In this document: positions 1 to 14,758 of the stretch, piece by piece | How positions within the stretch are numbered: position 1 is the stretch's first letter | Layout of the letters: each line of letters starts with the position of its first letter | NCBI GenBank assembly: GCA_947561715.1 | Contig: OX387199.1 | Span: 4,283,001 to 4,347,000, forward strand | Direction of reading: 5' to 3' | DNA from: Ascidia mentula | Lineage: Eukaryota > Chordata > Ascidiacea > Phlebobranchia > Ascidiidae | Length of the DNA stretch: 64,000 nt | Notes under the pieces: generated by a model | Databases searched by the model: none | Seen by the model: the letters and a program-made list of their open reading frames with translations, nothing else | What the model was told of the DNA's origin: nothing | Program-made: the position numbers and the translations under genes

Positions 1-3000
1 AAGATACAGGACAAGAAAATCGGTTGAAAATAAGAGGCCCTGCCATCTTGGGAACAATTTTTATTTGTGAAACACCACTTTCGACGATATTTTGTTGCGT
101 AACGTTTAATATTGACATTCAAAATCATTCGTATGATAAGTTTTAAGTGTGTGGGCCTGAAGCAAAAAAATAAGCTGCAAAGCTCAGAACTGCACAAATG
201 AAGCATTGGAATCGCTCCTTGATCCTAACCCTGATTAAACCTCTGTCGTTTGGCGAAGATTGACGTAGCTGGCCTATGTTTACAACTGTTACACCTTAAC
301 CAGAACACCATATCGTTACGAATCAGTTGTCGCTTGTCCTGTGCTGCCATTAGGCGGATTTGTGTATTTGCTTTGGTGGTCACGTAAGCCATAATAAGGT
401 CGCCCTACAATCTGGTGAAGTGGCAGGGAGTTAGAACGTGTGATGGTATCTCATATACAACACACTAGTTTTCCAATTAGGACAGCGCTGTTTCGATGCC
501 ACGATAGCTGTGAACCCAACCTGACAAAAGCAGGTGATTGTTAGTAGACTCTTTGTTACTTACTGTAAGAGCAGATTGTTGTGCTGCTGATATGTCACCT
601 TCCATTGTTAATTCGGAGTCACCTTTAATTTACGGGTTTACTTTACATTATTAATGTGTCGTTTGTCTTAGCACATGGGTAAAGCGTATAGTGTGGATAT
701 TGTATCTCATTCCATGTGGCATACGAGCACTTTAAAATTTTCGTGAATTTGTCGTAAAATTGCGATAAGAAACATCATGAAGCGACATTAGTCCACTGTC
801 ATCACTTTTGATGGAAATTGTGTCGGGGACGAATAAACTAAAGGTTTAGTGTGATCAAAATATATATTATTTATTGGGTAAACGGTCGGGTACTGTTGCC
901 CTTTACGGGGCGGGGAGAAACTGACTCAGTCCCCGAAAATGACAACAGAAAATGTGACACGGTGGCATGTCTGAACACACAAATACAACGGGTCACTTAT
1001 TTTAAGTGATGTTCTCAAAGTTTGCGCTGTAACGGGACACGTTGTTTAAAAAATAGTAAAATTGGTCCAAACGACAGGATCAATGTGTGCAAACGCAACC
1101 AATGCTCTGGTCAAAAACGATCGTAGAATCCAATGTTGAAGTTGTCACGATAAGATCGAGCTCCCATCTTTTGTCGATTAGGGATGGATGTCGTCCTCTT
1201 CGTGATTTTGCCTTCAGGGTGTAACATACAATGACCGTCGTGGCCGCAACCTTACTAATAGTGCCCTCATCCAGGTTCATTTCCTTCCCATAAAATTTAA
1301 ACAATATCAACGCCTCATAAAGAAATGTGATGGAAACTGCTTTATTTAAGAAGCCAGGTAAAATCCGTACACAGACAGTTGTTCTACTCATGGCGACCGC
1401 TTGGTCACTTACCCATAAAAAACGCGCTATTCTCACTCGAAGGCATCTGAGCTACACAAGAGAAGCGCTTAGTATAAAGAACTGGTGTGGAGGATTGGAT
1501 TGGGGAAAACAGTGTGATAATTGCCAATAATAGAGATAATTATCTCTGTTGCTTCGGAGATTTGTGCATTGCGCTGTTTACAATTACTTGGTCGGTTGTA
1601 ACATGCATTATTTATACGTCGAAATGTCAATGACGCCGTGCGAAATGCACTGAACATGGGAAAGTGCACCATACGGCGACAGACGAATGGCCGCAAAATT
1701 ACCTCATTGACGTGGGTGTCATTTATAACAGGCAAACAAAACACCAAAATCCGTAGGGGGATTCGCAAGTTGGTTGTGTTCAACCTCAACGTTCTTGTGC
1801 CATTTTGCAGAGCTCGGTGCTTCGTCCATCACAAATTCCTGACAATTGCACATTCTTTTCCGATTCGTGCTCTTTAGGACAATTTCTCATCCACTTTCGG
1901 CTAGCCCGTTCTCGTTAATCCCAAGTTTATGTGTTTTTCCGTTACTTTACTTGCTGTAAACCGGAAAACTATTGATGTATGTATAAATGGACTTGGTCAG
2001 GTTTTAAATATGTGAAAGCTCGCTGTGAAGCACGCCGTTCGGAAGTGGAGTGACCAAACGATATGGCTGTGACCACCAACTCGAATCGGTTTCTCGCGCC
2101 ATTTACGCGTGGGTCTGTTTGTGCTCCGAATAGTTTTGCATTTTGTGGCGTTTGTAACGAGCACACCACCCACCCCACAGATGCTTCAACCTGTTCGTGC
2201 CACCTCACCTCTAGTAACGGTTAAAAAAATCAGAAATATGTTCATTGCGTCACAATCGCATAGAACGGTGCGCGTTGAAGGATATTAGCGCTGAAAGGAG
2301 ATCACAAAATAAGGGGCGACACGACTGTTTTTTGTCATATAATAATCGCTTGGGCACATGTACAAAGCTTGGAATCCCATTGTGCGTCGAACGGTACCTG
2401 TCCTTACGTTCATTGCACAATCCGCTTTATTTTGTATCCGCTTGACCAGTGAGGCGTATAATTTATTGCGTTGTTTTGTCCGGCCACTGGCCTGGCAGCT
2501 GCTTGGTCGACCACCTTGGATTCAACGAAACAGATCAACCGAATCAATGTTTCTCAGAGGACCTTAACCAACCCTTCACGATCTCTCGTAAGTCCACACC
2601 TCATACATGTTACAGACAGCTTTCAAGAACAACTTGCTTTTCGCTTTCCTGGCGTAGAAGGATCTAAATGTTTTTGTTGTTGCGCCATTGTTTCGCCACA
2701 TGCGCGTTGTTTTGCGAGAAACTTTTCTTTAGCTTCTGTCGCTTTGTTGTTTTGAAAAACTAGTTTCTCACGTGTACTCGAATTGAGTGGAATGTAATAT
2801 GGGTAAAATTAAACTTTATGTTATAATACTGTAGTTATTTCATCTGCTACAACTGAATCGTCATCATATGAGCGCTTAATACGATAACCTTTATTCAGTG
2901 TCAATGCTAATGCAATGTTTTGTTACTATAGTTCATTTACGTTGAAGTCTACTGCGCAAAATAAACATAATTTGATTTGACTTGAACTCATTGACCGAAT

Positions 3001-4050
3001 CAATACTGGCTTCATCGGTATGAACAACGGACTGGTAATCAGTACACACAAAGCTCCATCAGTCCATTCATTATTACTCACATTTCCACTTCATTGAAAA
3101 ATAGTATTTTATTCTCCCTAAGATGGACGACGTTATGCGTTCCGACGTTGTCTTTGTGAACCGTGATTAATTTGGAGGTCTGCAAGTGCGCTATGAATCT
3201 GCGCAAAATGCTTGTTCGCGTACATTAATATTGCATGAAGTTTTGTGTCTTTTAGCTATCGGTTTCGTAAAGCCGGTCGGGCGACCTATAAGATAACGAA
3301 ATTTTGTCCAGTTTATTAACTAACGTCTGTACAGGCTGTGGGTTTTAATTTGACTTAAATGTGAACCTTTAAACAATGGCGAATATAGTCTATAATTATT
3401 CGTTGTCAATTAAAGTGCAAGATCTCATCGGTGCTGGGTTGAGGTTTTGCTGGCCCATGGGAAAATTGAAACAAGTCGCCGGAAATTACGCATATATCAC
3501 TGCTCTCATTGAGAGGAATGGTAAACACACTATAGACACAAAGACCCTTACTTCTATCATTCCCACAAAGGTATTAACTTTCGATACGAAAAAGGCGTTG
3601 TCTGATGCCTTCTTTTCCTGAACTAATCTTATTTTAGTGGCCTGGATTTTGGACTTGCCGTGAGACATGTGTCTTGTTTGTATGGGTCTCATGACTATAC
3701 GTACTAAAGTAATGATTATGACAAATTTGCCTTGTTTGAAGCTTGTCCTGTTATTATTTTCGCAATTTTCTTGCTCCCTACATCTGACTGATTCAAACTT
3801 ATAATTCTTCGCAGATGGAATCACACGAATTTATTGATTGTTATACTTATGATCACGATACAAGGGCAAGAGTTTAAAAAAAAACAATTACAACGCTCTG
3901 GATAGTACGTAAAGGAACGAGGAAAATACCAGAAAAACGCGGGAAAACGAAGAAACGGACAAACAAATGTAAACATGGCTCGAATAAATAAGTGGAACGA
4001 AACATCGACGATTGAAATAGGTGAGTGTACAACGGCGGCACATCTGCAAA
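1..4050. other. Left-hand non-coding stretch, no gene recognised
   Basis: Open frames here are all under about 120 codons, show no recognisable domain and have no convincing exon borders. I see no transposase, RNA gene or long repeat. It may hold distal regulatory DNA or untranslated exons that cannot be identified by eye. Confidence 0.5.
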
Positions 4051-4059
4051 TTGCGGGCT

Positions 4060-4180
4060 ATTGGCAGATTGTCAGCATCTGTCAAGCGCCCGACCCATAT
4101 ACCATGAAAACCTGATCTGGATTCGTGGCCAGGATATCCTGGGTTCAAATCCCAGTGTGGTCGTGGGTACCATTGATTGA
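4060..4180 (+). mobile_element. tRNA-derived SINE, copy 1
   Basis: The stretch contains a pol III B-box-like core (GGTTCAAATCCC, about 4142-4153). It also contains a block beginning GCGCCCGACCCATATACC (about 4085), which recurs on the opposite strand at 44.3-44.4 kb with about 80% identity through the B box. A box-A-like TGGCAGATTGTCAGC lies upstream. A shared block in unrelated flanks plus a tRNA-like promoter indicates a tRNA-derived SINE, not a tRNA gene, because no cloverleaf can be folded. The exact ends are uncertain. A-rich sequence near 4360-4400 might be part of the tail. Confidence 0.7.
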
Positions 4181-4189
4181 TAACAGCTG

Positions 4190-7100
4190 ACTGACATGTC
4201 ACTAGGGAATAAAGTTTAATACTTCGTAAGTTGCGTGAGGTACTGCTGGCTTTCAATATGCTGCCGACGAATTCTACGATGTGTTACGTTGCTAAATGTT
4301 ACCGCTATTACAACGAAGAAACAGGGGCACGAAATAAACCCCAGGGCACGAACAAAATTTCACAAAACAAACAAAAACAAAAGATCAAAAATAAAACGAT
4401 CTGAACTGAAGAATTGTGACCCATGATGGGGTTGATGACGTAACTGTGACGACGGATTGACACGTCACCAGCAAAATCGGCTGCATGCGCGACAGGACAC
4501 GTGGAAACTGCGCCGAGATGAGCGTTTCTTTATGACGTGCAACAGATCGCTGGAAGGATTTTCTTCTGCAAGAAAAAAAAACGCGGTCAATGTCAATGTT
4601 ATTTGTAACAATGGGGCCAGTTACACTTAAGCATTAAAATTTAGATATTTACTTGTGGCAGTAGCGACACAAGTCAAAGTATTTGTCGCGTAAAAGTAAA
4701 TATTTTGTAAGAAAGGTCGGGTTTATTTCGGCCTAAGACAGACCCACAACTGCGCGCTTCATTTTTTCACTGCAGAAATCTTTGCAATGTCCGCAAACGT
4801 AAAACAATACGGAAACCGTATATTGAGGATTTGGGCGTTTTTGCGGCGGATTGTGAATTGTCTTTCTGGTTGTATAATTAAAAGATCGTGTGTGGTATTA
4901 CAGCACTTCAAAGTTACTGCATACGACGCACGTCGTTCATATACGCGGCATGTCTTAAGATCAACGGATTATGCTGTACCGTTGGCGCTCCAACCGGTTG
5001 TGAATTAGCCTTTTTACATGAAAAGGGCTTGTCGGCGCTCTTTTATGTGGAGTCAGTAAAATGCCTGCACTTAATTCCCGCCACAATCGGGGCCAATAAG
5101 CCTGGGGAATTTGACCTTGATGGGCGACGCAATTAACGTTCTTAAAATACAGACCGTGCGAAATTTGGCGCTAAACCTGTCATGACGCAGCCACGAGTCA
5201 AATTTGCCAACGAGTGTCAGTCTCTGTCGTCAGTGAGGGTTTCCTAATTGCACGGAGACGGTCAACGCAGGGGTAGAGGCCAATTACTGTGGTCGGTTCC
5301 GCCGCGAAATGGGAGCCGTAATCCGGCGATAAGAGTAAGTCGATCCCCGATGTGGTGGTCGAGAAAACCTGCAACCTCTATATACGTGACATTTGCGCCG
5401 ATTTCGACTTTTCGTAAGACCCTAAAACGAGCGCTGTCGGTTGTCAGACTTACATACAGACGTGCACTGATATCGTTTTACCATTATTCTCTATATCGTT
5501 TGTTGAACGCGCAAAAGGACTGATGATTGCATTGTATAATGTTCTTGTATTTGTGGAGGGTTTGATTTTGCCACAATTACAACAATTAGGAGCATATTCC
5601 TTATCCCTCAATGTGTACAAGTCACACATGTACACTATTTTCTGTGTAAACCGACGGGTTTGTTTCAAAATAGCGCGTAGTTGCTTTAGTGCCAATCCCA
5701 CAACACAAACAGGCGACTTGTGAAACTTCAGAAGTGCGCGAAGGCTTGTAATTGCATTCTTCCGCAAGTAAAGCCGGCGACCTTGGACAAAAGCAACACC
5801 AAGTCCCGACGGGTTGGCGTGCAAAGACCTGTGCATTATTTTAACCCCCCCGCCTCAACTATGTTTGGACCAACCTTTCTCAAAGCAAATCCTAAACGAA
5901 ACGGGCCTGTGTGTTTACACTACAGATTTCAAAGTCAAAACAGCAATCACGGAAGCCGTGCGATGCCCCCCTAACCCTTGAGCTTACATGCCCCCTGCGA
6001 ACAACAAACTGAATTTTGGTAAAGCGCAAAACCACGGTAAAGTCCAGCGTTGGTTACGGGTCATTCGCAGCAAATCCGCGTTCAGCGTTAATTCGAAGAT
6101 GACCGCCGAAAATCTCGTTGCCCGGGCGCCTGCCAAGACGCAGGGCATAACAACCGCTCCTGGGGTCAGTTTAGGTAATTTTATGTCCAATCATTCGCCT
6201 GAAACTTTGAACTTTGATGTCGCATTGATTCCGAGACTTTCAAGTTTGTGTGATTGATTGCAATTTTGTGTGCCAACGTTCAATTCATCAACACCCTCTA
6301 TTGTATAGATAAGTGCAAGTACGTCTTTTGCTCATATTTGTCTGGCCTATTCAACTACGACATTTCGGAGAGAGGCGACGACAGAAGTACGAAGTTTGAA
6401 TGGGTTTGATTCGGCAACGCCAACAGTTATAAGGGCGTCTTTCTAAAGCCTCAGTTTCGTTCAAACAACTGGTGTCGCAACTAACTTGCAGTACAATGTT
6501 TTTCTGCTTCCTGGAAAAATTGGCATAAACTGTTTGGAAATCAAACTGGACGATTTAATTTGAATAAATGTTATGTTAGGATGAGTCTGAAAAAAAAAAA
6601 CTTACGAGAAATATTGAGGGTTCTGTAGCGACCATATATTCTGACCGTTTTAACTTTCTTGAAGCCGCAATTTTAGGTCTTGGTGATGCGTATTACGTAA
6701 GAGCGACGACATTTACTCAGTAAAGGTTGATTAGCGCGGCCAGATGCTGGCGTTTCGTCAATTGGGGCGCTCGGCATTATCATCAAGGCTCGCAGTTCGT
6801 GTTTAGGAAACGCCGCATCGCGCTCAACATCTTTCCGGGGGCAGCTAATTTCGTCTCAACGGAAAACGTTGATTTCGTATGGCTCAATATGGATGTTTAT
6901 CGCAGCGTGGGAAAGTTCGATATATCGGATCGCTGGAAGTTTTTAGGGGGTCTCCTTTAACCTATGTTGCAATATTTCTTGTTCAACGCAATAGTGCGCG
7001 AAACTGTTTTTCATGGAACAAAATACAGAATTTTGAAATAATCGTTTATCGCCCAAAAAGTAGTCGTGTCGATCATTTGATTTCATCGGTTATATTTCAG

Positions 7101-10100
7101 ATTTATCGAAAGTTAAAAAAATTCTAAATCGATCGAAAAACGCATAGAAAGTGCCCACACTTTTTTGCGTCACGCAATGCAAATATTTAAGAACAGTGAA
7201 GGTGTTTCAATATAACACAAACAAACTGCAGTAATCAGAATATAAACACCCACCTTCGGTGATGCTGCGCTTTAGTAGTCGTGGATTACAGTAGTTTGAC
7301 ATGTAGGCGCATTTAAATTTGATGAGACCGGCGCACTTGCTCACTCGGATCCTGCAACAGAAATAAACAATTGTTAAGATTAAATCCAAACTCCTTCATC
7401 ATGGAATGCGGTCGGTGTATGGTTGGAAGTTATTTCTGTTACTCTTTGCGGCTAACAAAGTATCAATGCTTTTTCATTTCTTTTTTTAGAAATACTCATG
7501 TTATCGGTAGATGCTCTTTTTGGCAAATTTTATCACCTCGTATATTTTCTTGGTTTGTAAGGTTTTAACTTTTATCGTCGACAGGCAATAATTGCATATA
7601 TTCTATGTAAAGCTAACTTTTTCTTTTGTTATTTACGCCACAAAATAGTTTTTCTGCGACGCCGCCGAACCGTACGCGCAATTTTAACGCAATTCGTAAC
7701 GATTCCGTATCACAAAGTATATCTTCGCACAGTTCTTACCAAAAACGCGGCGAATATGGTCCAGCTTCGGTGTGTGCAATACTGAAACAGAGCAACACAA
7801 CCAATACACACACCGTAGGGTTGTACGTTTTCCTACTCGCCCCAGCAGTGGCAAAAAAATTCCTTAACCCTTCCGGTATGGACTTCCTACACATTTGACC
7901 GTACTCCATTCCTTAGATATAGTATTCCAAAAGATGCAAAATGATCGGCAATGTATATCAATGTTCTTTGGATATCGCGGCTATACTGACTGCACTCAGG
8001 CTGCTGCTCATGCTTATAAAACCCTTGCGCGTTACGTCATGCAAGCCTTGGGCATGGAAGGTGTTCTTTTTTCACCGCCCGCCGTCATTAGTACGAGTTT
8101 AGACGCGGTCGGGAAGGTCGAAGAAAAAGTAGAAGAGGGCATCTCGCGCGAGAAAAAATAATCCCGTCCGCCTTGCGGTGCAAGCGCTAACCATTCTTCG
8201 CAATCACAACGGCCGTAAATGGTGCTCTTTAATGAGCTAGCGTCTTGTTAAATCAATACCCGTTGCGGTTTCACTGGATACGTGTCTTGTGATGTTTATC
8301 AATGTGGGATTGGGATCGTCCAACTAATATCGGCGTTTATTTTTTGTGATCAGGATTAAATGCACTTGTGTATTGCACGAAAGCGATTTACTTTGGCGCA
8401 CAACAGACTTGGTGGAATTCCGAAAAGTTGTAACTGTTGCAGCCGACGTCCCCAAAGCAGAGCATTTATGTCTCAACATTTTTAACTAGGGTTGTTTTGT
8501 CACTTGCACAATACTGTATGATAACAGATTAACTGGCAGCGCAATCGTGTTTTTAAGGCCAAAAAAACTTGGGTTTGTTTCAAAATTTTGCAATTTTATT
8601 CTCATAAAACGCCCACTAAATCATTGATCTCAAACGTAATAAAAGGTCGTAACGAGTTTCCTTTGACGATGCTGCAGTATCGTGATTTTAAAGAAATTTA
8701 ATCACGAAAAGAATTGAGACATGTTTCCGTGGGTGGTCTTCAACCACATCGGAATCTCGCACCATACATATTGGCCAAACACCCACTTCTAATATTAGTT
8801 GAGCTGAACAACATGAACATAAGGGCGACAGTCAAGGACATCTCTTGGAAATTCGTACAAAACGATTTCATCGGCTTTCAAAATGAGGAAAACTCACAGA
8901 AATAAGGACGGTGTGGCACACCTGTATATACAATATATACGTGTCCGTTTCACAATTAGATGTAAATGCCAATAACAGATCCTCTCGACAAGAGAGTGTG
9001 ATATTAGATGTTTGTTCACGCATCTTTGTTCACCCGGAGCAATTACAATACAATAAATATCCGCACCCGTCAACCCGCACCCATTTCGTAGGATTGCATA
9101 CGTGACAGTGTAGTGTGATGTGATTGACCACCTGGCAATATTTCATTTTGAACGAATGCCAAATACGGCATTTTTGTTTACTTATCTGTATGTAACACGG
9201 TTCAAAATTGTAACCTATAATTCTAAACATCGTAAGTATTAGAATAATACTCGACAAAGGTGGCAAACATTTAAAAATAATTAAATTCAAAAAAAATTGT
9301 ACGCATTTTTGCGTCGATGAGTTACATAAGAAGAAAATAGATGCCAAGTCTTAGTTGCGCACAAGACTGTTTGGTGATTTTGATAGTTCATCAAAGATTT
9401 CTATCATTTTAGTGTCGCGTTGAACAATGTCAATATGTATTGGTTTGCTTTCAGATACAGGACCAAATCCAGATTGTATGCTATTGCATTATCATAAGCC
9501 CCATTGCCAACATAAAAAATACGTGCCGACTGCACACCAGATGTTCTCAAGTGTTGCGTGTTTGTTGGGGCGCGGTAAGCTTTTTTTCACTTACTTAGGA
9601 ACTTACGGTTTGTAATCAAAACGTTTGCTACTAACATCTGCGTATTGTTCCCGCGGTTTTGGTCCGCTTTGCCCATCGAAAAACAAAGCTATCCTTTTAA
9701 CTGTTGCAGCAGTGCGAAAAAGTTTCGTTTAAAGACTTCGGGAAACAAATAATTTTTGTGTGCGCGCTATCCTAACATTGCGGAAGTGCTAAGTTTTATC
9801 AGATTTGGTAACCACTGGTAAAACAGCATTCAGTTTTAAACTAGAAACCATTCTGACGTCTCAATCGCGAATTCCCATTTGTCGTTTAACGATATATGTC
9901 AAAACATTTGGCGACGTTTTTGGGTCAGAAAGCGAACGTATATGTGGCGATTTCATAGAAATAAACGCATGCTAACCCATGTAAACTGTCTTCACATTCC
10001 TCATGGAACCACTGGTTGATTAAGCGTTTTAGGGTCGCAGGGCGACGTTTTGTTTCTCGTGAAATATCCTCTGCAAATACTGGGGTCATCGCGGTTGGGC

Positions 10101-13100
10101 GCTGCTTAGGCACATGATACAATTTGTTACTCGTCGCTAAAAGGTTGGAGGCTTTTCACATTGAAAATGTCTAGGATAGGAAGGTGTTAGAGGCAGGAAA
10201 CGGTTTTATTTGCGAAGAATGAAGGCCCGCCCTTTTGACGGATTTTCTAAACTGGTGATAAACACGTGAGTGGAATTTTTCCGCTTTTTGGGTGGGCAAA
10301 AATGACGAAACGAACTTGCTATGCGTATACGGGGTCGCACCGCTCCAATGCACATTTGGAAATGATACAATCAATAAAAGTAATGAACTCCCGTCACATG
10401 GATACAGCACTGGAAAATATAAATTGTTCATCAAGTTGTAATATTGGTTGTTACGTCCGAGACGCGTCGTATCAAAACCTATTTGCAGCACAGCAGCGAC
10501 CTGATCGACATTTCCAAATGACTCGTTTCCACAGCATCTGCGACCTATGACACGAGCAAAAACACCCTCGGTCGACCGAAACTCAGACCGTGTAATTCTT
10601 ATGGCAGGCATTCCATAAAACGCAAGAAAGGGATTGTGATCAATCCGGGCCCATCTCTGTACATCCCTTGTCTTCGAGATTAATGACGGCGCGTGATTTC
10701 AAGATATGGAAGCTGGCGTGCGGTTTGCGATGGCGCCAGTTATGATTCTCTGGTAATATTGAAATAGCATTGTCTGTTGAGCCACCACGTGATGCGTTTG
10801 ATTCTGGTGATTGACCTATTTGTCAGTCTGGACTTGCCCTGCCTTTTACATAACTGGTATTTTTACACAAGTAGCTTTATTCTCGTTCTGATCAGGGCCT
10901 TTTCTAATAGTAAGCATAAAATTATATATTGACAATCCCGTTACTGGGAGGTTGTGCAGTAGGCAAGACTAATAGTCAGACAATCTTACTGTTATCAATA
11001 TACATGTGTTTACTTTCATGCGCTGCTGTACTCGAGTCGAACGTCACAATGTCAATCCATCAAAGAAATCGTGCAATGCCGCTGTAACCGCACTCCAGCT
11101 AAGCAGCCCAAGGTGCTTCCACTAAAGCTTGGAAGCGGGAAGGATTACTTCAACGCAAATTCGAAGTCGAGTGGGCGTATACGGGTGTGTGCGGTCGTCG
11201 AACCCTCCACCTTCAAATGACAATCGGAAGCAATGACACATCTTCGTCAAGTCACTTGCTTTTTCTGGGAGTTCTGTCATTTTCTCGTGGCCATGATAGG
11301 TTTTGCACACGACGATCGGAGTTTTTCTTAACCGCCAGGTGAATTTTTATTTATTTAAATGAGAAAACCTTTACATTACCGTTTCATTAAGGCGTGTCAA
11401 ACGCAATAACCTTTACAAGATTGTTATTCGCGTGGGGCACTCTTTGAATCCTGGACCACAAACTGTGTACTTTGGTATAAATACAAACAATGTAGATTTA
11501 TGAAATAGACGCATGTGTGAATTATGTTTTGTGAAGTTTAAATCACTTTCTGAACCGAAATAAAATTCCTCATGTTTTGTAGTGCTGAAAGGTTTAATAA
11601 ACACTGTTTTCTTAAGTTCATCTTCTTACGTAAATGCGTCAAAATAATGTCACGCAAAACTGCACATGTTGACACTGGTATCTCCGACCATCCCAACTCA
11701 CTTGTCGCGGATGTGACAGAAGGATTTAAATCAAGTTGTTCAGCGTAGCGCATATTTTTAAGGAACGTGTGTCGTAAATATCGTCTGCGCGCGACACCTG
11801 ATACCCGAATTCCGAATCGCGCCCGACCTACTCCATTCCCATGCCCTTGAACCGGTTCATCTCCACTGGAACGTCAACTTGCGGCGATTAAGGCGACAAA
11901 AGGACCCCACGGTGTTCGTGTTTGCAGCTAATGTATCCGCTGTTTGTCTCTCGTCTCCATTAGTAGAAGGCCTGCATTGGCTGGCTTCCGAACGATTTCT
12001 GACCTTCGCCAGGTATCGCTTGTTGAGGTCATCACAGTGTTGAATACGACCTGTTGCTGTTTCGTTTTCGGGCTTGATCTTGGTCGGCGCTAATGCGCAG
12101 TTGACGCATGTCGAGTGTCTACGATGCAAAACATCGATGCAACTTTTCAAATGTTTACAGCTCTTACCGTGCTTTGCTGGCGATTTCGATGCCTTTGAAA
12201 TTGCCGTCTCTGGGTGTACAACAGGAGGTTTGTGCGTGATATTTAGTGTTTCCATTCCCAAGTTCACCGTTTCTGTAAACAATTGAGTACGAGCATGTTT
12301 TTCAACATGTTAAGATGTTTGGTGCCCAACAGTATGCAACTGTACAAATGTGAACAGTTTTACACAAATACCATGCATTGGTGTGGCCAGGAAGGGCCTA
12401 TATGTCTATGACTCCCCAAAGTTTTGAATTACAGAATCGTAAAAATCGTGTTTCTCAAATGTCCATTGTGTTGCTCAATTTGCTCTTTTCAAATTTTTAC
12501 ATTCCAATGTAGTACTACTCATTCTCTGTTTCGTGAGACAATGTTTTAAACAAAATATATTTTCAAGCCACGAGAACTTCATTGCTGACATATTTGCAAG
12601 ACAGACAGGGGTCCTTCTGGCTCTTTTTCCCTTGTAAAGAGTTCTTTTGGTCTTATCGAAAAACTTTATTTTATTCATTGGCGCCGTAACGGAAAAGCAA
12701 TCGGCTTCCCGTCGGAGTTCGCCAAATCAAAATACCAATTTGCAAGACACCTTTTCATGGTGGCGTAACGGACATCAACAGGATCCTCTCTTTCGCCGAT
12801 TCGGGGTGAGTAACTTAGTCATTCTGGACCACGTGTCTTCGTAAGATTTTAAGTGCGTTATGCCAAATGTCATAAGTACGGTCTATTGCCAGCATTTGTA
12901 CGCACCACTGGCCTTACAACATCGGGCCATTAATATGTTGATCAGGGATGTTTATTGTTTACAAAGTGTGCCCAGGTGTCAGGCACCCGTAACATCAACC
13001 CCGGATATAATCTTTCGCAGAAGGTTTACGATTTCAATAGTGCAGATAATTTGGCGCATGAATCTTCATTAGGGCACGCTCGATTAAAAGTCAATACAAT

Positions 13101-14730
13101 TCTTCGCCTAAAAGAAGTGCGTTTCGAACATAATTGCATTTAAATCAATACATTTTCAACCATTTTGAAAAATTTGCGCTTTAAATGAACTACAACTGTA
13201 TACGGATCGTTCGCTCCAAGTTCGCCTCCACAAAGCCTAATGTCACCCATTCACAGACCTTCACCAGGACCAAATACACTATCTCATTGTTTAAAAACAC
13301 CGATTTAATTGCACTGATGTCCCACGTGTATTGCGGGGCTGGGCTGCAAAAGATCGGAAGCGCCTCCTTCCCATGATCGATGGTCTTAGCCATGCCTTTG
13401 CCGACAGAACGTGACAACAGCCGAAAAGCAAACGTACTTTGCCACTGTTTGTGGTCGTTACCTCGACCCATACAGAAAACATCTGTTCGATCGTCGAAAC
13501 GCGTTTCATCTTCAAAGCTGCTACCGTTCCCCCAACACTTCACGGCTTGAACGTCGACAAGAGGCAAAATCAAATCATCCTGTTCGATGATGGAAACAAA
13601 CCTTTATTAAACGACGTTGGTGGGTAAAGCTCAAAAAAATGTCCTCCTAAAAGGTATCCATGGTCTCGTTCGCAAACTTAGCCGACTCCCCACATGTATG
13701 CTGGAAAATTTATCATAACGATAAGAAAAAAAATTTTGTGTTTTTTTTTGTTCTACCAACTGCAAAATGGAACTCTTTGTTATATGTCACCATAAACAAA
13801 ACCTTTGAGTTTACGTTATTTAGCTTGCAGGGTAACATGATTTCTGTCGTATGAAAAGTCATTTTAGAATCAAGAAGAATTGAAACGATTTTTTTCTGAT
13901 TTTGGTTTCATGCGAAGAAAATATGTTTACAAATTTATTCTGTGATATTTAAACTGCGTCTACTAATTGGGTACTTTATCAACAAATGCTGGTGAACTGA
14001 AATAGAAACACGAATCCAACCAACACAGCTTCCGCATAAAGTTCTGAAAGCGAAGCTAAACAACTAACAACAGTGGATGTTACGACCAGAATGCTTTGGG
14101 TAACAAGCATACAGACTCCTTGACGTAAAGCTTGTTGTTTTTGCAAACCCTATTACCATAATCCTTGGATTAGTAAACCTTGGACCAGTCTTTCTGATAG
14201 TGCAGGGGTGGTGGTTGACGAAAGACAATTCGGTTTCCTACAGAAATGCAATTGTTTCAGTTATTTCCCAAGTTGTTATTATTGTATACGTTTATCTAGG
14301 GGTCAGATACTTATGGTCTGTATGAGGTGGTTACCTATATGGTCGGAATAACTGAATTCAAGAGAGGAATGAAGCCCATTACAACACATTGGTTTAATGT
14401 AGGTTCGTTCTTTTAGCTTTTTTGAAGTTGCAATTTTCTCTCGCGTTGTTGCGTGTACACTTCGATCCACTGTAGTTGAACTACCGACGAAAAGTTGCCT
14501 GCCACCAACTCTGTGTTTACCGATACCGGTCGCTTGCAACCTTTCAAGCAAACCGAGTTCAATCGACTTGTTTTTCAGCTCTTGAGATATTCCTAAACCG
14601 ACGCAAATCCCGCGCAATTTGCGTTTAATCGCAATTGCCCTCCTTGATAATTTACGTCGATTTTCTGCGGTCAATTGAGGCAGCGCGCGCTTTTTCCGCG
14701 AAATTCATTGCGAAATTTGTTTTTTTCCCA
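4190..14730. other. Long non-coding stretch, no gene recognised
   Basis: Only short open frames without family similarity are seen. A good splice-donor-like site (AAGA|GTAAGT) lies near 5330, after a short G+C-rich open stretch. Another (CGGG|GTGAGT) lies near 12806, after an open frame from about 12670. Either could end an untranslated or unrecognised exon, for example of the receptor-like gene at 21.5 kb, but neither has a convincing acceptor or protein similarity, so no gene is called. Confidence 0.45.
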
Positions 14731-14737
14731 CACTCTA

Positions 14738-14758
14738 TGACGTCATTTGATGACGTAA
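14738..14758. promoter_or_regulatory. Paired CRE/ATF-type sites
   Basis: A perfect palindrome TGACGTCA at 14738-14745 is followed five bases later by TGACGTAA at 14751-14758. These match the cyclic-AMP response element bound by CREB/ATF-type bZIP proteins. The surrounding 14.6-14.8 kb is rich in CpG, so a promoter or enhancer is plausible. No transcript start can be assigned, and function is inferred from the motif only. Confidence 0.4.

Noticed and set aside
4130-4170. tRNA gene suggested by GGTTCAAATCCC
   Set aside because: No acceptor stem or anticodon arm folds around it, and the sequence recurs as a dispersed repeat.
11857-12282. A 141-codon minus-strand frame
   Set aside because: No recognisable motif; the plus strand also has short open frames here. 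Probably chance.
14303-14674. A 123-codon minus-strand frame beside the CRE pair
   Set aside because: It starts without an ATG and shows no domain or splice structure.
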